A stretch of DNA of 64,000 bases. Source: Massariosphaeria phaeospora. Taxonomy: Eukaryota; Ascomycota; Dothideomycetes; Pleosporales. The notes beneath the pieces are model-generated. The model was not told the DNA's origin, made no database searches, and was given only the letters and a program-made list of their open reading frames with translations. The stretch spans positions 620,001 through 684,000 of the forward strand of contig JAADJZ010000001.1 of NCBI GenBank assembly GCA_011032825.1. Reading direction: 5' to 3'. Position 1 is the first letter of the stretch, and every line of letters begins with the position of its first letter. The position numbers were made by a program, and so were the translations under genes. Of the stretch, positions 10,879 through 24,447 are shown one piece after another.

Positions 10879-13257
10879 GTCTTTTACTGTTATTGGTGTT
10901 TTGCAAAATACCTTGAGGGTGGAACGTGCGTAGGGAGTTAGTAGCGCTAAACCGCCGAGACATCATGGCCATAGCTTTTTTGTATGGAGATCCATGTAAT
11001 GGAGGTTGTAGAGCCCCTAGGTTATTGAATATATTCACCTTTTGCCCTATATCGACGTTAGTAACCGTTATTTTGGTGTTTTATAAGATAGTTAACTGTG
11101 ATAGGCGCCCGGGGCTACTTCGGATGGACGAAAACGGCACCCAACGAGCTTCTCGAGCTTGGCGGCTACCCGTAGCATTCGACGCAGGGAGGAACCCGCT
11201 TACAGCGAAAAAAGCAGGCAAACGCAAGGCGCCTATCAACGAGACCCAGCCAGACAATGGGACACCAAAAAGGCAGGTAGCAGGTCTAGGCAAGTTAGCA
11301 AACAAGGCCCCGCGAGGATGCCCCTCGAGCTAACGCCTAGCAACGATCGCGCTCCCGTCGAGGATCCGGCGCCCACCGGGGCGCCCACCGAGCCGACCGA
11401 GGACGACGATCTCAGCGACGTTTTTAACGACGCTGGTCCTGGATTTGGCGACGTAGAGGGCGCAAATGAGACTGCTGCGGTCGAGGAGATAGCGCCTACT
11501 GTCGAGGAGAGGCCACAGAGCGTGCCTGCGGGCAGAGATTTCGCAGGCAGAGATCTCGCGGCGAGGCAAGAGAGTGTACGGGAGATAGAAGCAAGCCAGC
11601 GAGAGAGGGCTATAAGGTGTTCTAGCAATGACGTCAGCTAGAGATTGTTTGTAGGTCAAGATGAGGCCAGCGATGACGAGCTAGCTAAGTATCGAGTTGC
11701 CGTAGGTGTACGCTGGCGAGCAGGCGTAGGCAACTTAGAAAAGGGCGTTATCAACACTGCGTATAACAGCGACTCTCTGCTGGTTGTAGAGATCGAACAG
11801 TAGAACCTTTGGCAGTAGGTTAACCGTACGCTCGCTGAGCAGCGGAAAAATATGCCTGTAGAGGTTAGCAGTGTAACAGCCACTGTTTATTATGAAAAGA
11901 TGACAAGAAACGATCGCTGGGTGATCTCGCTGCGCAGAGATTGCCCAACGGACTTCCACAAAGTAAAAAAGGCGCTGAGGAGAATACTTGATCGATACTC
12001 ATAGCCACCGAGCCTGGATTTTGAGCTGCTGCTAGTAGCAGCTGCGCTAGCAGCGGATGCTCCTGCGGCAGCTGGTTCTGCACCGGCGCTATCTCAGCGG
12101 CTACGGATTGCCACAAATATACAAGAGCAAGGGCTTGCCAATACGATCGAGGCTAGGGTTGTTAGCAACGGCTATGCGATGGAGATTCGAGATGAGTAGC
12201 AGTGTAGAAATACGAACTGCAGAAACAACAAATATACTTGCTAAGTAGCCAGGAAAGCAAACGGCAGGCCAGATCGCTGGGAAAATCATTTTCCCGTTTC
12301 CGGCAACATCATCGCCATATGGTGTAAAGAGATTGACGGCGGCTACGGCAGCGTAAAATTGCCGTCGGATCATGTACGATCGACGCTTTATTGAGCAAAA
12401 AAGCAGGCAAAAAAGGATCGCGAGCGAAAAAAGCAAAAGGAGGCACCTAACGACGCCGCCGGCGTGGGGCAATCTCTGCAGCAGATGCAAGGAGCAATTA
12501 TGTCTACACAAATGAGTAAGCTAATTCGGCTGCAGAGGGGGCAATACAGCTAGCAACCAACATTGCTAGCTACGCTAAAAGCGCCTGCAAGTGCTACACG
12601 TAGAGCTAGCCCTAAGGCTGTTGATCTTACAGATGTCCTACCTAGCGCAGAGAGGCCTCGTTGGGTAGACCTGGATAAGGCAATTCCTAGGTCGCTTTAT
12701 TACCACGCAAGGAACTTCTTTACGTACTAGGCAGCTAACGATCCAGCTGTCCCAAACGCAGTCAAAGCGACAGTCTATTACCAATTGTTTCGACGGGAGA
12801 GGTAGACTCTCAATTAAATAATAGACGATACGTATGGGTTGACTATGGAGATATAGTGTAGCAACTACAAGGCGCTACTTTCTCTCCTCTCTGCGATAAA
12901 GCGCAAGGCAGCTAAGTAGTGTAAGCAGTATCAAGGCCTTACAGAGAAGCAAAAGCGTAAGGCTCGACAATATAACGCTGCCTACAGAGATAAGACTAAG
13001 TTCGACGCGAAGCAAGGTAATATGCTAGCAGAGTTGAAGAGTTTTGGCGATAGCAAACACAGTAAGCTGAGCAACTATTCAACACTACTACTCTTCCACG
13101 TAATTGCATAAAAACACTGCGCAATTATTGCTAACTTTATCGCAGCTACCTAGTAATTTATATAGACTTTTTGTAATGACGCTAGGTGTCGCTACAGCTA
13201 CCTAAGAGTTGATTTTTGAAGCGTCCGAAGTTACCGTTGCTAACTCTAGATGTCATC
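10879..13257 (+). mobile_element. Repeat of unknown type, copy 1 (degraded)
   Basis: This segment is a mutated copy of 45,292-47,678. It opens with TATTGGTGTTTTGCAAAATA and ends near GATGTCATCTA. The encoded protein is the same as in copy 2 but is broken by a one-base deletion in an A-run near 11,267 and by many TAG/TAA codons, mostly at Trp or Gln positions of the partner. No terminal inverted repeats or target duplication could be identified. See the entry for copy 2 for the protein. Confidence 0.7.
11127..13250 (+). pseudogene. Unknown repeat-encoded protein, broken copy 1
   Basis: Starts at an ATG matching the start in copy 2 (MDEN.{2}QR.SRA) and is colinear with it. It has a frameshift near 11,267 and stops near 11,640, 11,800, 11,818, 12,002 and beyond. 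Conserved blocks include VRWRAG.GNLEKG, TAYNSDSLL, WVISLRRD.PTDFHKV, NHFPVSGNIIAIWCKE and a C-terminal block W.DLDKAIPR..YY.A.NF. A stop at 12,241-12,243 sits at the same position as a stop in copy 2. No function can be assigned. Confidence 0.6.
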
Positions 13258-13271
13258 TAATCTTTACTTAT

Positions 13272-13741
13272 TGTTACGATCAATAATCCGCCAAGCCGCT
13301 AAAAGAAGAAGATGCTCTTACCTTGGCGCTTAAGGTAACAGAGCACGGCTATACCTTGGGTAAGCTTAGCACGTAAGCTAAGAACCTCTCTCAACGACAC
13401 AGCTTCTCTATATACTCTCTCTAATCTTACGCTCTCTATAGCACCTTAAGAGCAAAAAATTAAAGTGCTTTTATTAATCTGCTAGCTCTGTAAAAGCAAG
13501 GAGATTATACAAAGCACACTTACGTATATAGTCAAGACAATAAACTCTTATAGCTTATTGTTTTTAATTTTAATTACTTAGTTAACTTTTACTTTTACTT
13601 TTATACTCTTTGCAGAACGAAGCTTGCTACTGCTTTAGTATTAAACGCTATACAACTTCTTTAGTTTATTAAACTTACTTAATCTCTAAAAACTAACTTA
13701 AGCTTAATAAACAACTTTTCTAAGTTCGCTTAGCCTTTACA
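13272..13741 (+). repeat. 5' LTR of retrotransposon A
   Basis: 470 bp, starts TGTTACGATCAATAATC and ends TTCGCTTAGCCTTTACA. Same length as the 3' LTR; homologous to the LTRs of element B. Confidence 0.88.
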
Positions 13742-16700
13742 TATTAAAGACTTCTAAGATAAGTAATACTTTAATAACTACTTCTCTTTATACTCGCACT
13801 AGCGGTATAAAAGTAGCGAAGCTTAACTTTTACTATAAAGATTGCTTAAAGCTAGAAAACTAGTTACTCTAGTTTAACTTTTTTTTTAAGTTTAAAAATG
13901 ACTACGTTAACAACGTTAACAAGACATCTCTAATAGCTTTTTACATAAAAAAAACAGCTTTTAAGTAAGTTTAACTTTACTTAAAGAAGTACTTAAATAG
14001 CAACAACAACAAAAACATAATTACACGCATGTTCAAAAATCGCGCTGTGTTTAAAAACAAATTGCAACAATTTTACGCAATCGCTAACAAACCTGCTATT
14101 GCAAAAAAAACTATTTAACAAATGCGCTAAACTAAGTTAGCTAGAAACTACGCTAACTTGTTTTAACAGTACTCTATTTAAACTAACTAGAACAACAAAG
14201 CACTTATGCGCATGTACAAGCAAAGGCTAAAAAACAATATTAAAGCAGAACTAATGCGCTTTAGAGCAGCTACAGACACTTTAAACAACCTAATTAAAAA
14301 ATTAATTTGCTTTAACAATAAGTTGTACAAACTTGCAATTAAAACGCGAGCTAAAGCAAAGTTTTACGTACTAAAAAGCAATAGAAGTTATATACTTAAC
14401 ACTAGCTAGCGTTAAGTACAAACTTAACACTTACGCTTAACAAGTGTATACAACTTAGCTTAAAAATATAAACTAATGCACCTTAACAACTTTAACAAAA
14501 GCAAACTAATTAATAAACAATTAAAGTATAGCAAGAAAACAAGGACTTGCTATAATTGTAGCAAGCTAAGCTACATCTCTAGCAACTATTACTAAAGAAA
14601 CAAAGTTGTTTAACAGTTAAACGTACTATCTAATGCTACAAATAGTATTAATAAAAAATAAAAAGTAATTACTTTTATAGATGTTAAGAGCTAAAGAGAA
14701 CAGTTGCCTAAAGAAACAAGTTTAGCTAAAAGAAAATTGCTTTGCAACGATACTAACTTTTTAATAAACAAAAAATACGAGTTACTAGACGAGCAACTAA
14801 ACCTACCAAATACTACAAAACATAAAAACTAGATTATTAAAAAAAAACAAGTACGAAAAATCTATTAATCTAACATTTTACTTTAAGACAATGTACTTGA
14901 TTACAACGAAGCAGTGTAAAAATATTTTAACAAGCTTAACTAATAGCTTACAAAAAAAAACAAACAAGGAATTTATTAAAAGCTCAAAAAAACAAAACGC
15001 TCTAAAGAAAACATTTTACTTTTAAATCTAAACAAATTAGCTACTAAAGAACACTAGCACGATAAAGCTGCAAAATTTTTTTGACAAAGCTTTAAAAGCA
15101 ACTGCAAGAACGCGAACTTCTACAAACTACAGTACTACTTAAACTACTAGAATCTAGAACACACAAAAATGTTATAGATAGTGTGCTTTTACAACTACTA
15201 TCTTACTTACTACTTAAACAAGCAAAGCACGAAATAGTTCTTTAAAAAAAAAAGCTAATTTTGCTTTTAAAAGTAGTTTAACTGCAAAAACAACACTTGC
15301 AAATACTATTTATAAAACAAACGCGACATACTGCACTTTTTTAAAAAAAACAACTTAGCAAAACTGCTTGCATTGCAAATGCTTGTAAACAACAACTGCA
15401 ATTAAGCTTAATAGCAAACTTGCTTACACTCTAACTGCGCACAGCATTAGACTTTTAAAAAAGCTAACAAATTTAGTACAAAGTTTTTTTTAAGCTAGCA
15501 ACGCTTAACTCTAAAGTTAAACAGATTAACGTAATTAATTTAGCAAAACAAATTAAGCTTTTAGTAAAGCTTAATAGTTACTTAATAAAAGCTTTAATTA
15601 ACACAAAAGCACAGAATAACTTTGTTTTTGCTTAAGCAGTATTTGTAGCTAGCTTACAACTATTAAAGAAACAACAGCTTTATTTACTTGCTAGTGCTAA
15701 CGAATAGCTTATACAAGCGCAACTAATAGTTATACACAAAATACATAATGTACCGTTGCACATTAAATAATACTAAAAAAAGTTAGTTTTTAACGTCTTT
15801 AGACTAGCTATTTACGACATTATTTTAAGACTTTTTTAGTTAAAAAAGCATAATTTCTAGATTAACTAAAGAAAGAATACGCTTTTACTAGAGTGTTGCA
15901 AAAACAGCGCTTCTAACACTATGCCTGCGCATTAGCAAAGTTTAATAGCAAATAAAAAAACAATTAACGTAATTGCATCGACAAAAGACAGCTTTAAAAA
16001 ACAAAAGTTCAACTTAATAAATACCAACTCAAAGCCTTTAAATTAACAAGTTAGAGTAAAAAAAAAAATTAGCGCACTTTTAAGAATACTCTACGAGTAT
16101 AAAGAGTTTAGATATTTCTTTTAAAAAGTAGTAGATGCAAAAGTATTACTAAAACACAAACTTTAAAACTACAAAATTGTTTTATAAAAAAAAAAGCAAC
16201 TAACTTTTAGCTTAATTTATAGACTATTAAAAAAAGAGTTAAGCACACTTTGCAATTACATTAAAAATAACTTAAAAAAAAGTTATATACAACTATTACA
16301 GTTACTTGCAAAATACTTAATTATTTTTGTACTAAAAAAAACAGTGTATTACAACTATGCGTTAACTTTTAAAAGCTTAACAACATTACAGTTAAGAATT
16401 AATACTTTTTACTAAATATTATAGAATTACAGAATTAATTATTTTACGCAAAAGTCTTTACAGCGCTTAACTTACAAAATAGTTACTACTTTATTAAAAT
16501 TAAAAAGAGTAAAAAATAGAAGACAGCGTTTTAAACGAGATATAAACATTACAAATACACTATTATGCTATTTAAGCTTACAAATGCTTTAGCAACTTTT
16601 TAAAAGCTTACTAACAACGTGTTAAAAATGCATTTAAATATCTTTGTTGTTGCCTATCTAGACAACATTTTTATCTATTTTAAAACTTAAAAAAACTATG

Positions 16701-19364
16701 TTAAACATGTTAAAACAGTACTAAAGTGCTTTAACAAGTTTAACTTTTAACTTAAACTAAAAAAGTGCGAATTTTACAAGCGCAAAGTTGCATTTTTTAG
16801 ATACGTAGTAAAAGCAAACAGAGTACGCATAAGCAAAAACAAGATTAAAGTAGTTAAAAAATAGCTACAACTTAAGAACGTTAAGGAAATACAATTTTTC
16901 TTAAAGTTTCTAAACTTTAATTAACAGTTTATTAAAGATTACTTAAAAATTGCTATACTTTTAACAAAGCTTACGCGAAAGAATACAGCCTTTGCATAAA
17001 GCAAAAAAGCAAAAAAAGCTTTTTAACAGCTTAAAAACGCAAGCATTAGTTTACTATGCTTTTAGATATTCTAAGCAAAACAACTTTTACGCTTTAAAAC
17101 TAATGCGTTAGATTTTGCGCTAGAACAATGTGCTAGTTAATTGCACAAAGACAAATAGCACTCTATTGCTTATTACTTACGCAAGTTTTTAAAATTTAAA
17201 AAACAATACAACGTGCACGACAAAAAGCTGCTAGCTATTGTTGCATACTTACAGCATTAAAGAGTATACGCAAAAAGCTACTTAAAACTCACAATATTTA
17301 CAAATTACAAAAACTTAGTTAATTTTACAACTACTAAAGTACTTAACTAAAAGTAAGTTAGATAGTTAGAAATGCTAAAATAGTACAAGTTTAAAATTGT
17401 GTACACTCTAAAAAAAGATAACAGCAAAGCTAACGCTTTTAGCCGAAAACATAATATTGCTAAAACAAAAGAAATTATCAACACCGCAATACTTAAGGTT
17501 AACTAAAACAAATTACTAAAACTAGCTAGAACGCTAAACGTGCTCTTAAAAACTACAATTACAGTTTTAAAAAAATTGCAAAAAGCAATTATACAACAAC
17601 ATTACAATAACTTAGTTTACAGTTACTTTAAAATTACACGAACAATAAAACTTATTAAGCAAAACTACAAGTTTAGCAGAATAAAAAATAAAGTTACTAC
17701 AATTGTTAAAAAATGTGCAAACTATTAGAAAAACAAACATAGTACCTACGCTTTTTACGAAGAAATGCAAGCTTTAGAGCTACTAAATAAGCTTTAGATT
17801 AACATTTTTATAAATTTCGTAACAAAATTGCTTTTGTTAAAAAACTTTGCTATAAAAATAGCTTACAACGCTATTATAGTTATAGTTAACTAATTTACTA
17901 AGTACGTAAAAATAATACTTTTTAAGAACACGTACACTGCACAACAACTAGAATTTATTTTTTTAAATTAACTTATTAGATACTATAAAATACCTAAATT
18001 AATTATTAGTAACAAAAACAAGCTCTTTACATTAAACTATTAGACAACTCTGTTAGCTGCAATTAAAACGAAACGCAAGCTATTAACAGCGTACTATCTA
18101 CAAACAAATAGATAAACAAAAAAAACAAATTAAACTATAAAAACATATCTAAGAATATACAGCAACAAACAACAAACTAATTAAGTAAAACTTCTACTAA
18201 TAGCATAGTTAGCATATAACAACAAGTTGTTTAAATTTACAAAACAAATACTGTACTACGCGAATTACAAAAAACACTTACATTTTTTTAAAAAAACGCT
18301 TTTAAGCGCAAAAGCTAAAACTGCTATAAAAGTAGTAAAAGAGCTTAAAAAAGTACATAAGCTACTACAAAGTAAACTTAAAATAGCGCAACGCTAAAGC
18401 ATTTTATATGTTAACTAAAAACAAAAAATAGCACTTTAGCTAAAGAGAAAGGATAGAGTTTATCTTTTTACAAAAAATTTGCGCACTAAACAACTAAGCA
18501 AGAGTCTAGACAACGTTAAAGTTAAACTATTTTTAATATTAAAGCAACAAAGCTTAGTTAATTACAAATTAAACTTGCCTAAAAACGCAAAGATTTACTT
18601 AGTATTTTACATATTTTTGTTAGAACTAGCTAACTTACAAACGCTACTCTAGCGAACCTTTCGCTATAAAACTAAAAAAAAAAACAAATTTAAAGTTAAA
18701 AAGATTATTGCACACTAAGTTGTAAATAACTAGAAAAAATACCTAGTTAAATAGTTAAGCTACCTAGATAGCGAGAATACATAAAAACTAAACACAAACT
18801 TTACAAACTGCTACTAGATCTTAGCATAGTATTGTTAAAACTAGTTAGGTACAACAAAACGTTGCTTTTTTACACTTTGTTACTAAAGCTATCTAACGCA
18901 CTCTAAGTAAAAAAAAACATTGCTAGACTATTAAAAAAACTCGCAGTCGCTTTTTGCTATTTTAGCAACGAGATGCTTGCTTTTTTAACTGCAATTGCTT
19001 TTGCTGCACGCTTTGCATTTTCACGCAGCGCTTACTTAACTTTTGCTGCTTTTTTTTTTACTACTTTTAGCTAAGCCTAAAAACGCTCGCGCTCTTAACA
19101 AATAAGCACTTATTTATTTTCTAAAATCTAAATGTTATAGTTTTTAAGATTTTAACAATTACACTTATTACACTGTTTTAAACAAACATGCACTTTGCAA
19201 ACTAAGCTCGCAAAACAACAGCTTTAGCAAGCAACAAGCATAATGTTTTTAAACAAGTTAATAAATATTGCAAAGTTAAGACGTTGTGTAGTACTGTTAG
19301 AAAAAAAAGCTTTTAGCATAGCAAAAAAAAGCTTCGAGAACGAAGCATAGAAAGAGAGAAATAG

Positions 19365-19834
19365 TATTACAATCAATAATCTGCTAAGCTGCTAAAAAAA
19401 GAAAATGCTTTTACTTTAGCGCTTAAAGTAACAGAGCATAGCTATACTTTAAGTAAGCTTAGCACGTAAGCTAAAAACTTCTCTTAACAATACAGCTTCT
19501 TTATATGCTCTTTCTAATTTTACGCTCTTTGTAGCACCTTAAGAGCAAAAGATTAAAGTGCTTTTATTAATCTGCTAGCTTTGTAAGAGCAAGGAGATTA
19601 TACAAAGCACACTTACGTATATAGTTAAAACAATAAACTCTTATAGCTTATCGTTTTTAATTTTAATTACCTAGTTAACTTTTACTTTGACTTTTATACT
19701 CTTTGCAGAACGAAGCTTGCTACTGCCTTAGTATTAAACGCTATACAACTTCTTTAGTCTATCGAACTTACTTAATTCCTAAGAACCAACCTAAGCTTGA
19801 TAAACAACTTTTTCAAGTTCGCTTAGCCTTTACA
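19365..19834 (+). repeat. 3' LTR of retrotransposon A
   Basis: 470 bp, begins TATTACAATCAATAATC (TG changed to TA) after a purine tract and ends TTCGCTTAGCCTTTACA. Confidence 0.88.
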
Positions 19835-21569
19835 CTTTCTTTCTAGCACGTACTACTTTAGCTGCTTTTTTTGCTACACGCTTTTTCTTTGCTTGCTGCT
19901 TTCAAAGTAGCTTAGCAGTAGCTAGAAACTCTTTCTTGTTCGCCTTTGCAAGTTGCTTTTTATGCTTTTTTTATTGTTTTACTACTTTCTATGCACATGC
20001 TTTTCTAATCTTTTGCAAAAACTAGAAAATAGCACTACTATAGTACTTCTTGCGCTGCTGTAGGTTAAAAAGCTTGCTGCGCTTCTTTTGCTTTTTCTTA
20101 GTAGTAAGCGCTTTTTTTAGCCTATTGTTTTTATAGTGTAGTAGCTCGTTTTGCACTTAAAGTTAGTAAAGCGTTTGAAAAAGCAACTTTGCTTTTTCTA
20201 TAGCGTTATTCTTTACTGCAAAGCGTAAAAAACGCTTTATTTTACGCTAGTTACTATTCTTTAGTGCTAAAAATTGTAATTTACTATTTCTCTACTTTCT
20301 ATTTTTTTTTTGAAACTAATTGAGTATAACCTCTAGTTCTATAGGCTATATACTAGTAGCTTCAAAGAACTTAAAAATAATTTCTATTGTAAAAGAAAAC
20401 TCCTACGCTTTCTAGAATAGTAAAAAGAAGTTTCTTTTCTTAACTGCAAAAAGCTCTTAGGTTTTTTAAAAGTAATTAGTAAGCTCTTTAGAGTAGGCGC
20501 TAGAATAAAGTTTAAAGTAAACAACGTTAAGTAGCTAAAGCGTATAAGTACTATAAAGTAGAAATATAGCAAAGAGTATACAATAAAAGTTGCAGTAGTT
20601 GATAAAATCTTGTGTAAAGTAACTGCTATAGCTGTTAAGTATAAAAAAACGCTAGTTTTGTTTTTTGCGCGCTTTTTTCTTTGTGTAGCAGTTGAAAACC
20701 TGCTTAAGCTATGCTAATTCAACGTTATTATTCGTCTAGCTAAACAAGAATAAAGTAATAAAAACGTTGTGCTTTTTGCTTTAACGTTAGCTACCTAGCT
20801 TAATTGCAGTAACTCTAATAACGCTTAGAAAATAAAACTAAGCAGTAGCGCGCTTCTATTAGCGCAAATAGCTACTAGAAAAGTTATCTACTTACAAAAG
20901 CTATTTTAGAGTAATGCTTGTACTTTTTTCTTTTTCTATTGCCGTTAAGTAAACACTTGTTTTGAGCAACTTGTTACACTAATTATAAAGCTTTTTTTAT
21001 TTATATTGTAGCAGTAACGCGGTTGTATATTGTACTACTTTATTTTAAAATGCAGCAAGTTGAAATACAGCGCGTACTTAACGTTTAAATTAGCGTTGTA
21101 AAGAAAAAAGTCTATTTTAAAAGTTTATTTAGAGATTAGATAACTGCTTTGTTAGTAGAGAAAGCGCGTTACCTAAGCGTTGCTTACAAGCTTAGTAGCT
21201 ATTGTAGTTGCAAAATTTTGTATTATATCTTTTGTAGAAAGAAGCTTTTTTTTTGTAAAGTTTTTAACATAGCTTACAAGCTCTAATTCTTGTTGTAAGC
21301 TAAAAGCTTGTTAGTTGATAATCTTAGCTGCTTACAGTTTTTAACGACTTTAGTATTTTCAAAATAGTATAAACCTTTGTATACTAAACTAATTAGCAAT
21401 TTCTTAGTACGTAAATTTTTTTTTTGTTTAAGCAATTTAATTGCTGTAAGCGCAACCTCTATAGCTGTTGCAGTAGTTAAAATGCAACGCGTTAGATTTA
21501 GTAGTTTATTTGGTATTTTAGTATTTGGCGAATGTTACGCGACTTCGAACGCTACGCGCACTAATACAA
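19835..21569 (-). mobile_element. pogo-type transposon C1, mutated, left end missing
   Basis: Colinear with 40,285-42,021 of the better preserved pogo element K: C-terminal coiled-coil coding region first, then the DDE region, then the N-terminus and right terminal repeat. About 390 bp expected at the left are absent where LTR retrotransposon A abuts. The right end (21,553-21,569) carries the 17-nt-period motif (CGCGTAGCGTTCGAAGT then CGCGTAACATTCGCC, minus strand) and is followed by TA and the mutated flank of the duplicated segment. Confidence 0.75.
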
Positions 21570-21626
21570 TAAGCGAATAGAAAATTCTTTTTTAATCTAT
21601 GTAAAACGCTAGTAGATTGTCTACTA
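21570..21626. repeat. Mutated 3' flank of duplicated segment copy 2, first piece
   Basis: GCGAATAGAAAATTCTTTT... corresponds to GCGAATGGAGAATTCTTTC at about 8,850. The differences are almost all G-to-A and C-to-T. The piece is cut at a TA by pogo C2 and continues at 23,762. Confidence 0.75.
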
Positions 21627-23761
21627 TAGTACTCGTGCGCGCAATAAGCTAGTACAACTAATAAGCTACTTTAACTAAAATTAGCACTTGCAAAAACGAA
21701 GCTGTAGAGCTATATATTAATTTAACTATTATAAAATTTTCTAGTGTAGTACTATATAGAAGCTTGCGTATTTTTTGCACTATTTAAATTTTTGTAGTAC
21801 TTTGATTTAGCGGCTTTGCGTAGTAGTTTTGAGTAGAAGCTGTAGTAGTAGAAATGTAGTATTAACACTACTTGTAGTACCTATAGTACAACGCTTTTTT
21901 GTAGATTTTGCTATAGCGCTAGGTAAAACTACTTGCTTACTTTTTTTTAGTATATCGCGAGATTTTTGTAAAGTTGCAGCGTTGCGTTGCTACTTTTTAA
22001 GCGCGCGCGCAGTAGCTAGCTTTGCAGCTTTTGCTTTTTGCTTTTTATTACGCTGCTTTTTTGTAATTTGTCGTAGCGCTTTTGCTTTTTTTACTATTTT
22101 TGTTTTATATAGTGTAGCAGCAGCTTTAAGCTCTTTTGCCTAAGTTTTTTAGAGTTTTTGCTACTTTTTTTCGCGCTGTTTAACTATTTTGCGCACTTAA
22201 GCTTTTTAGATTTTGCGAGGACTTTATAGTATAGCGCTGCTATAGTACTTCTCGCGCTGCTGCAAGTTAAAAACTTTACTTTTTTTCTTATACTCTCGTT
22301 TTGTAGTAAGTACCGCGCAAAAGCTATTGTTTTTGTAGTAGAGTAGCTTGTTTTGAACTTGTAGAAAGTGTAATGTACTAGCAAAGCGTTTAACTTTACT
22401 TTTCGTTTTATTTGCAACTGCAGTGTCTAGAATTTTTTGTATATTATTTTAACTATTTTTATTACTAAGCTTTTGCAGTTTTGTATTTTTATTTTAATCT
22501 AAAGTAGTAGTGTTAAAGCGTTTGAGTATAACTTTTGCATTTATTAGCTACACGCTCGTAGCCTTAAAACTCTTTTATATAGTTTTTCTCTTTATTGTAG
22601 TTCCCTACGCTAACTAAAATATTAGAAAAAGTTGCTTTTTTTAACGCTAACAAGCTTTTGCAATTAGTGTAGGTAGTAGTAAAGTTCTTGCAAGTAGTAG
22701 TTTAAAAGAAAAAAAAAACAATACTACATCAAGCAGCTGTAAAGTGTAAGTAAAAAAAAAAAAATAGCTAGTAAGATTTTATTAGCGTTGCAAAATTTTA
22801 TAAACTTGCGCGTAAAGTAGCTACCGTAGCTGTTAACGAAAAAAAAGCGCTATTGCTAAGCGCTTTTTGCTTTGTGTAGCGCTTAAATAGCTAGTTAAGC
22901 TAAGCTAATCTAATATCGTTGTTTGTTTATTCTAAAGTTAAGTTCGCTATAAATACTTAGTGTTTTCTAGCTTTAACGTTGTTAACCTAGCTTAATTGCA
23001 AGCTAGCTTTTTTTTCGTAGATAAAAGCAAGCAGCAGCGCTTTACTATTAGCGCAAACATAAGCTAAAAGCGTAATCTATTTTCTATTACTATCTTGTAT
23101 AGCTGCTGTACGCAATTTTGCCTACTAAACTGCTTTAAAAAAAACGCGTTTTAAGCGTGTAGTAATTCTAACAAAAAAGATTTTTTTAATTTATATTATA
23201 GGTATTGCGCGCTTTAACGCTGTACTTATGCATTTTCTTGTGTAGTAGTTAAAAGTATAAGTTGTATTTCTTATGTAAGTTAGCTTAGTAACGATTGCAA
23301 TTAATTTTAGCGCTTTATTTAGTAGTAAGCTCGTTAGCGTAGCGATGCAAAAAGCGCGAAACCTACGCATACAAAGCTTTATGTTTTGCAACTGCGCTAG
23401 CGAAATTTTGTACTATTTCTTTTGTAGGTAGCAAGCTTTGCTTTGTGCATTTTTCTATGTACTATACAAGCTTTGCTTTTTGTTGTAAGTTAAGTAATTG
23501 CTGTTTTTCTAATGCAGCTGCATAGAACTGCGTTTTGCTTTTGTGCCTTCGCAATAGTGTTGTGCAATTAACATTAAACTATTTTGCAACTTTGCGATAC
23601 GAGAAAGATGCGCTAGCTTTACCTAATTTAATTGCTTTAATTGCAGCTTTAATTGAGTTTATATTAGTAGAGTTGTAACGCGTTAAAGTTAAAACAAAAT
23701 ACATGTTTTGATATTAAAGTAGCTTATTAGTTGTACTAGCTTATCGCGCGCATAGGCACTA
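21627..23761 (-). mobile_element. pogo-type transposon C2, full length, mutated
   Basis: 2,135 bp between TA duplications (21,625-21,626 and 23,762-23,763). The terminal repeats read TAGTACTCGTGCGCGC... and its inverse, and include AATAAGCTAGTACAACT followed 17 nt later by AATAAGCTACTTT. The interior is a minus-strand transposase related to element K, riddled with stops. The ancestral target is preserved at about 8,896, which lacks the insertion. Confidence 0.75.
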
Positions 23762-23808
23762 TAACTAATTAGCTTAAGCTTACTACTCTATAAATTTAAG
23801 TATGTATA
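23762..23808. repeat. Mutated 3' flank of duplicated segment copy 2, second piece
   Basis: TAACTAATTAGCTTAAGCTT and CTCTATAAATTTAAG correspond to 8,902-8,940 (CCAATCAGCCTGGGCCCAC and CTCTATGAATTCAAG). The segment resumes only at 42,403, after the 18.6-kb nest. Confidence 0.75.
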
Positions 23809-24119
23809 ATGTACTTTACAAGTTCGTACATTACACGAGTTCGTGCATTACTTTTGCTAAACTTTTACTAAACTCTACTTTCTTACGTAATGCTTTAACA
23901 ACAATACTAAATAGAACTTTCTAAAAAACGTTAGATACAGCTTGCTCTTTAAGCTTTTAAATAAAATGCAATACTCTTTTAGCAACGCGCTGTAGCTATT
24001 TACAACGTTGATTAATTAATACTAAGCTACTAATACGTAGAATAGACTCTACAAGTAAATTACTAGCTTAAGTTAAAGAATCTAACAAAGACTAAAGAAA
24101 GCGTAGTTGTTAAGCATAT

Positions 24120-24447
24120 TAGAGTAGTAAATAGGTATAAGTTGAGTTAAAGTTGAGTTAGCTTACGTAAAACTCTAGTGCTAACTTAACTTATACCTAC
24201 GCTAAAACGTTTTAGCGTAGGTATAGGTTAAGTTAGCACAAACTTCTACAATTCTATATTTTAATATATTTTCTCTTTATAATTATAACAGCTAGTTATA
24301 ATAGGTTTATTAACCTAAAAGTAGTACCTATAACTTAACTTTAACCTACGCTTTAATTACTCTAACTTAATTTTAACTTTAAGTCTGTGCGACTCTAACT
24401 CAACCTATACTCAACAATAAGTACTTTCTACTCATTCGCTAGCGTAG
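24120..24447 (-). repeat. Telomere-like foldback MITE, copy 3, inside Fot1-like E
   Basis: 328 bp flanked by an exact 7-bp duplication AGCATAT (24,113-24,119 and 24,448-24,454). It ends in ...CATTCGCTAGCGTAG, the inverse of the start of copy 2. The interior has AACTTAACTT-type words that are mutated forms of AACCCAACCC, and a palindrome around AAAACGTTTT at 24,205-24,214. Confidence 0.8.

Larger units (their letters stand above)
13272..19834 (+). mobile_element. Gypsy (chromodomain) LTR retrotransposon A, heavily mutated
   Basis: Two 470-bp LTRs (13,272-13,741 and 19,365-19,834) start TGTTAC/TATTAC and end CTTTACA. Between them a plus-strand gag-pol is readable through stops. Landmarks are a Gag zinc knuckle (CYNCSKLSYIS.NYY, 14,546-14,610, from C-x2-C-x4-H-x4-C), reverse transcriptase with TRY.HY.Y..M and the YLDD box read as YLDN (16,655-16,666), and a chromodomain-like end (about 18,690-18,840; KKYLVK, Y.DSENT, NCY.ILA). 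A purine-rich tract precedes the 3' LTR. The flanking 5-mers CTTAT (left) and CTTTC (right) do not match, and the two flanks come from different repeats. Confidence 0.9.
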
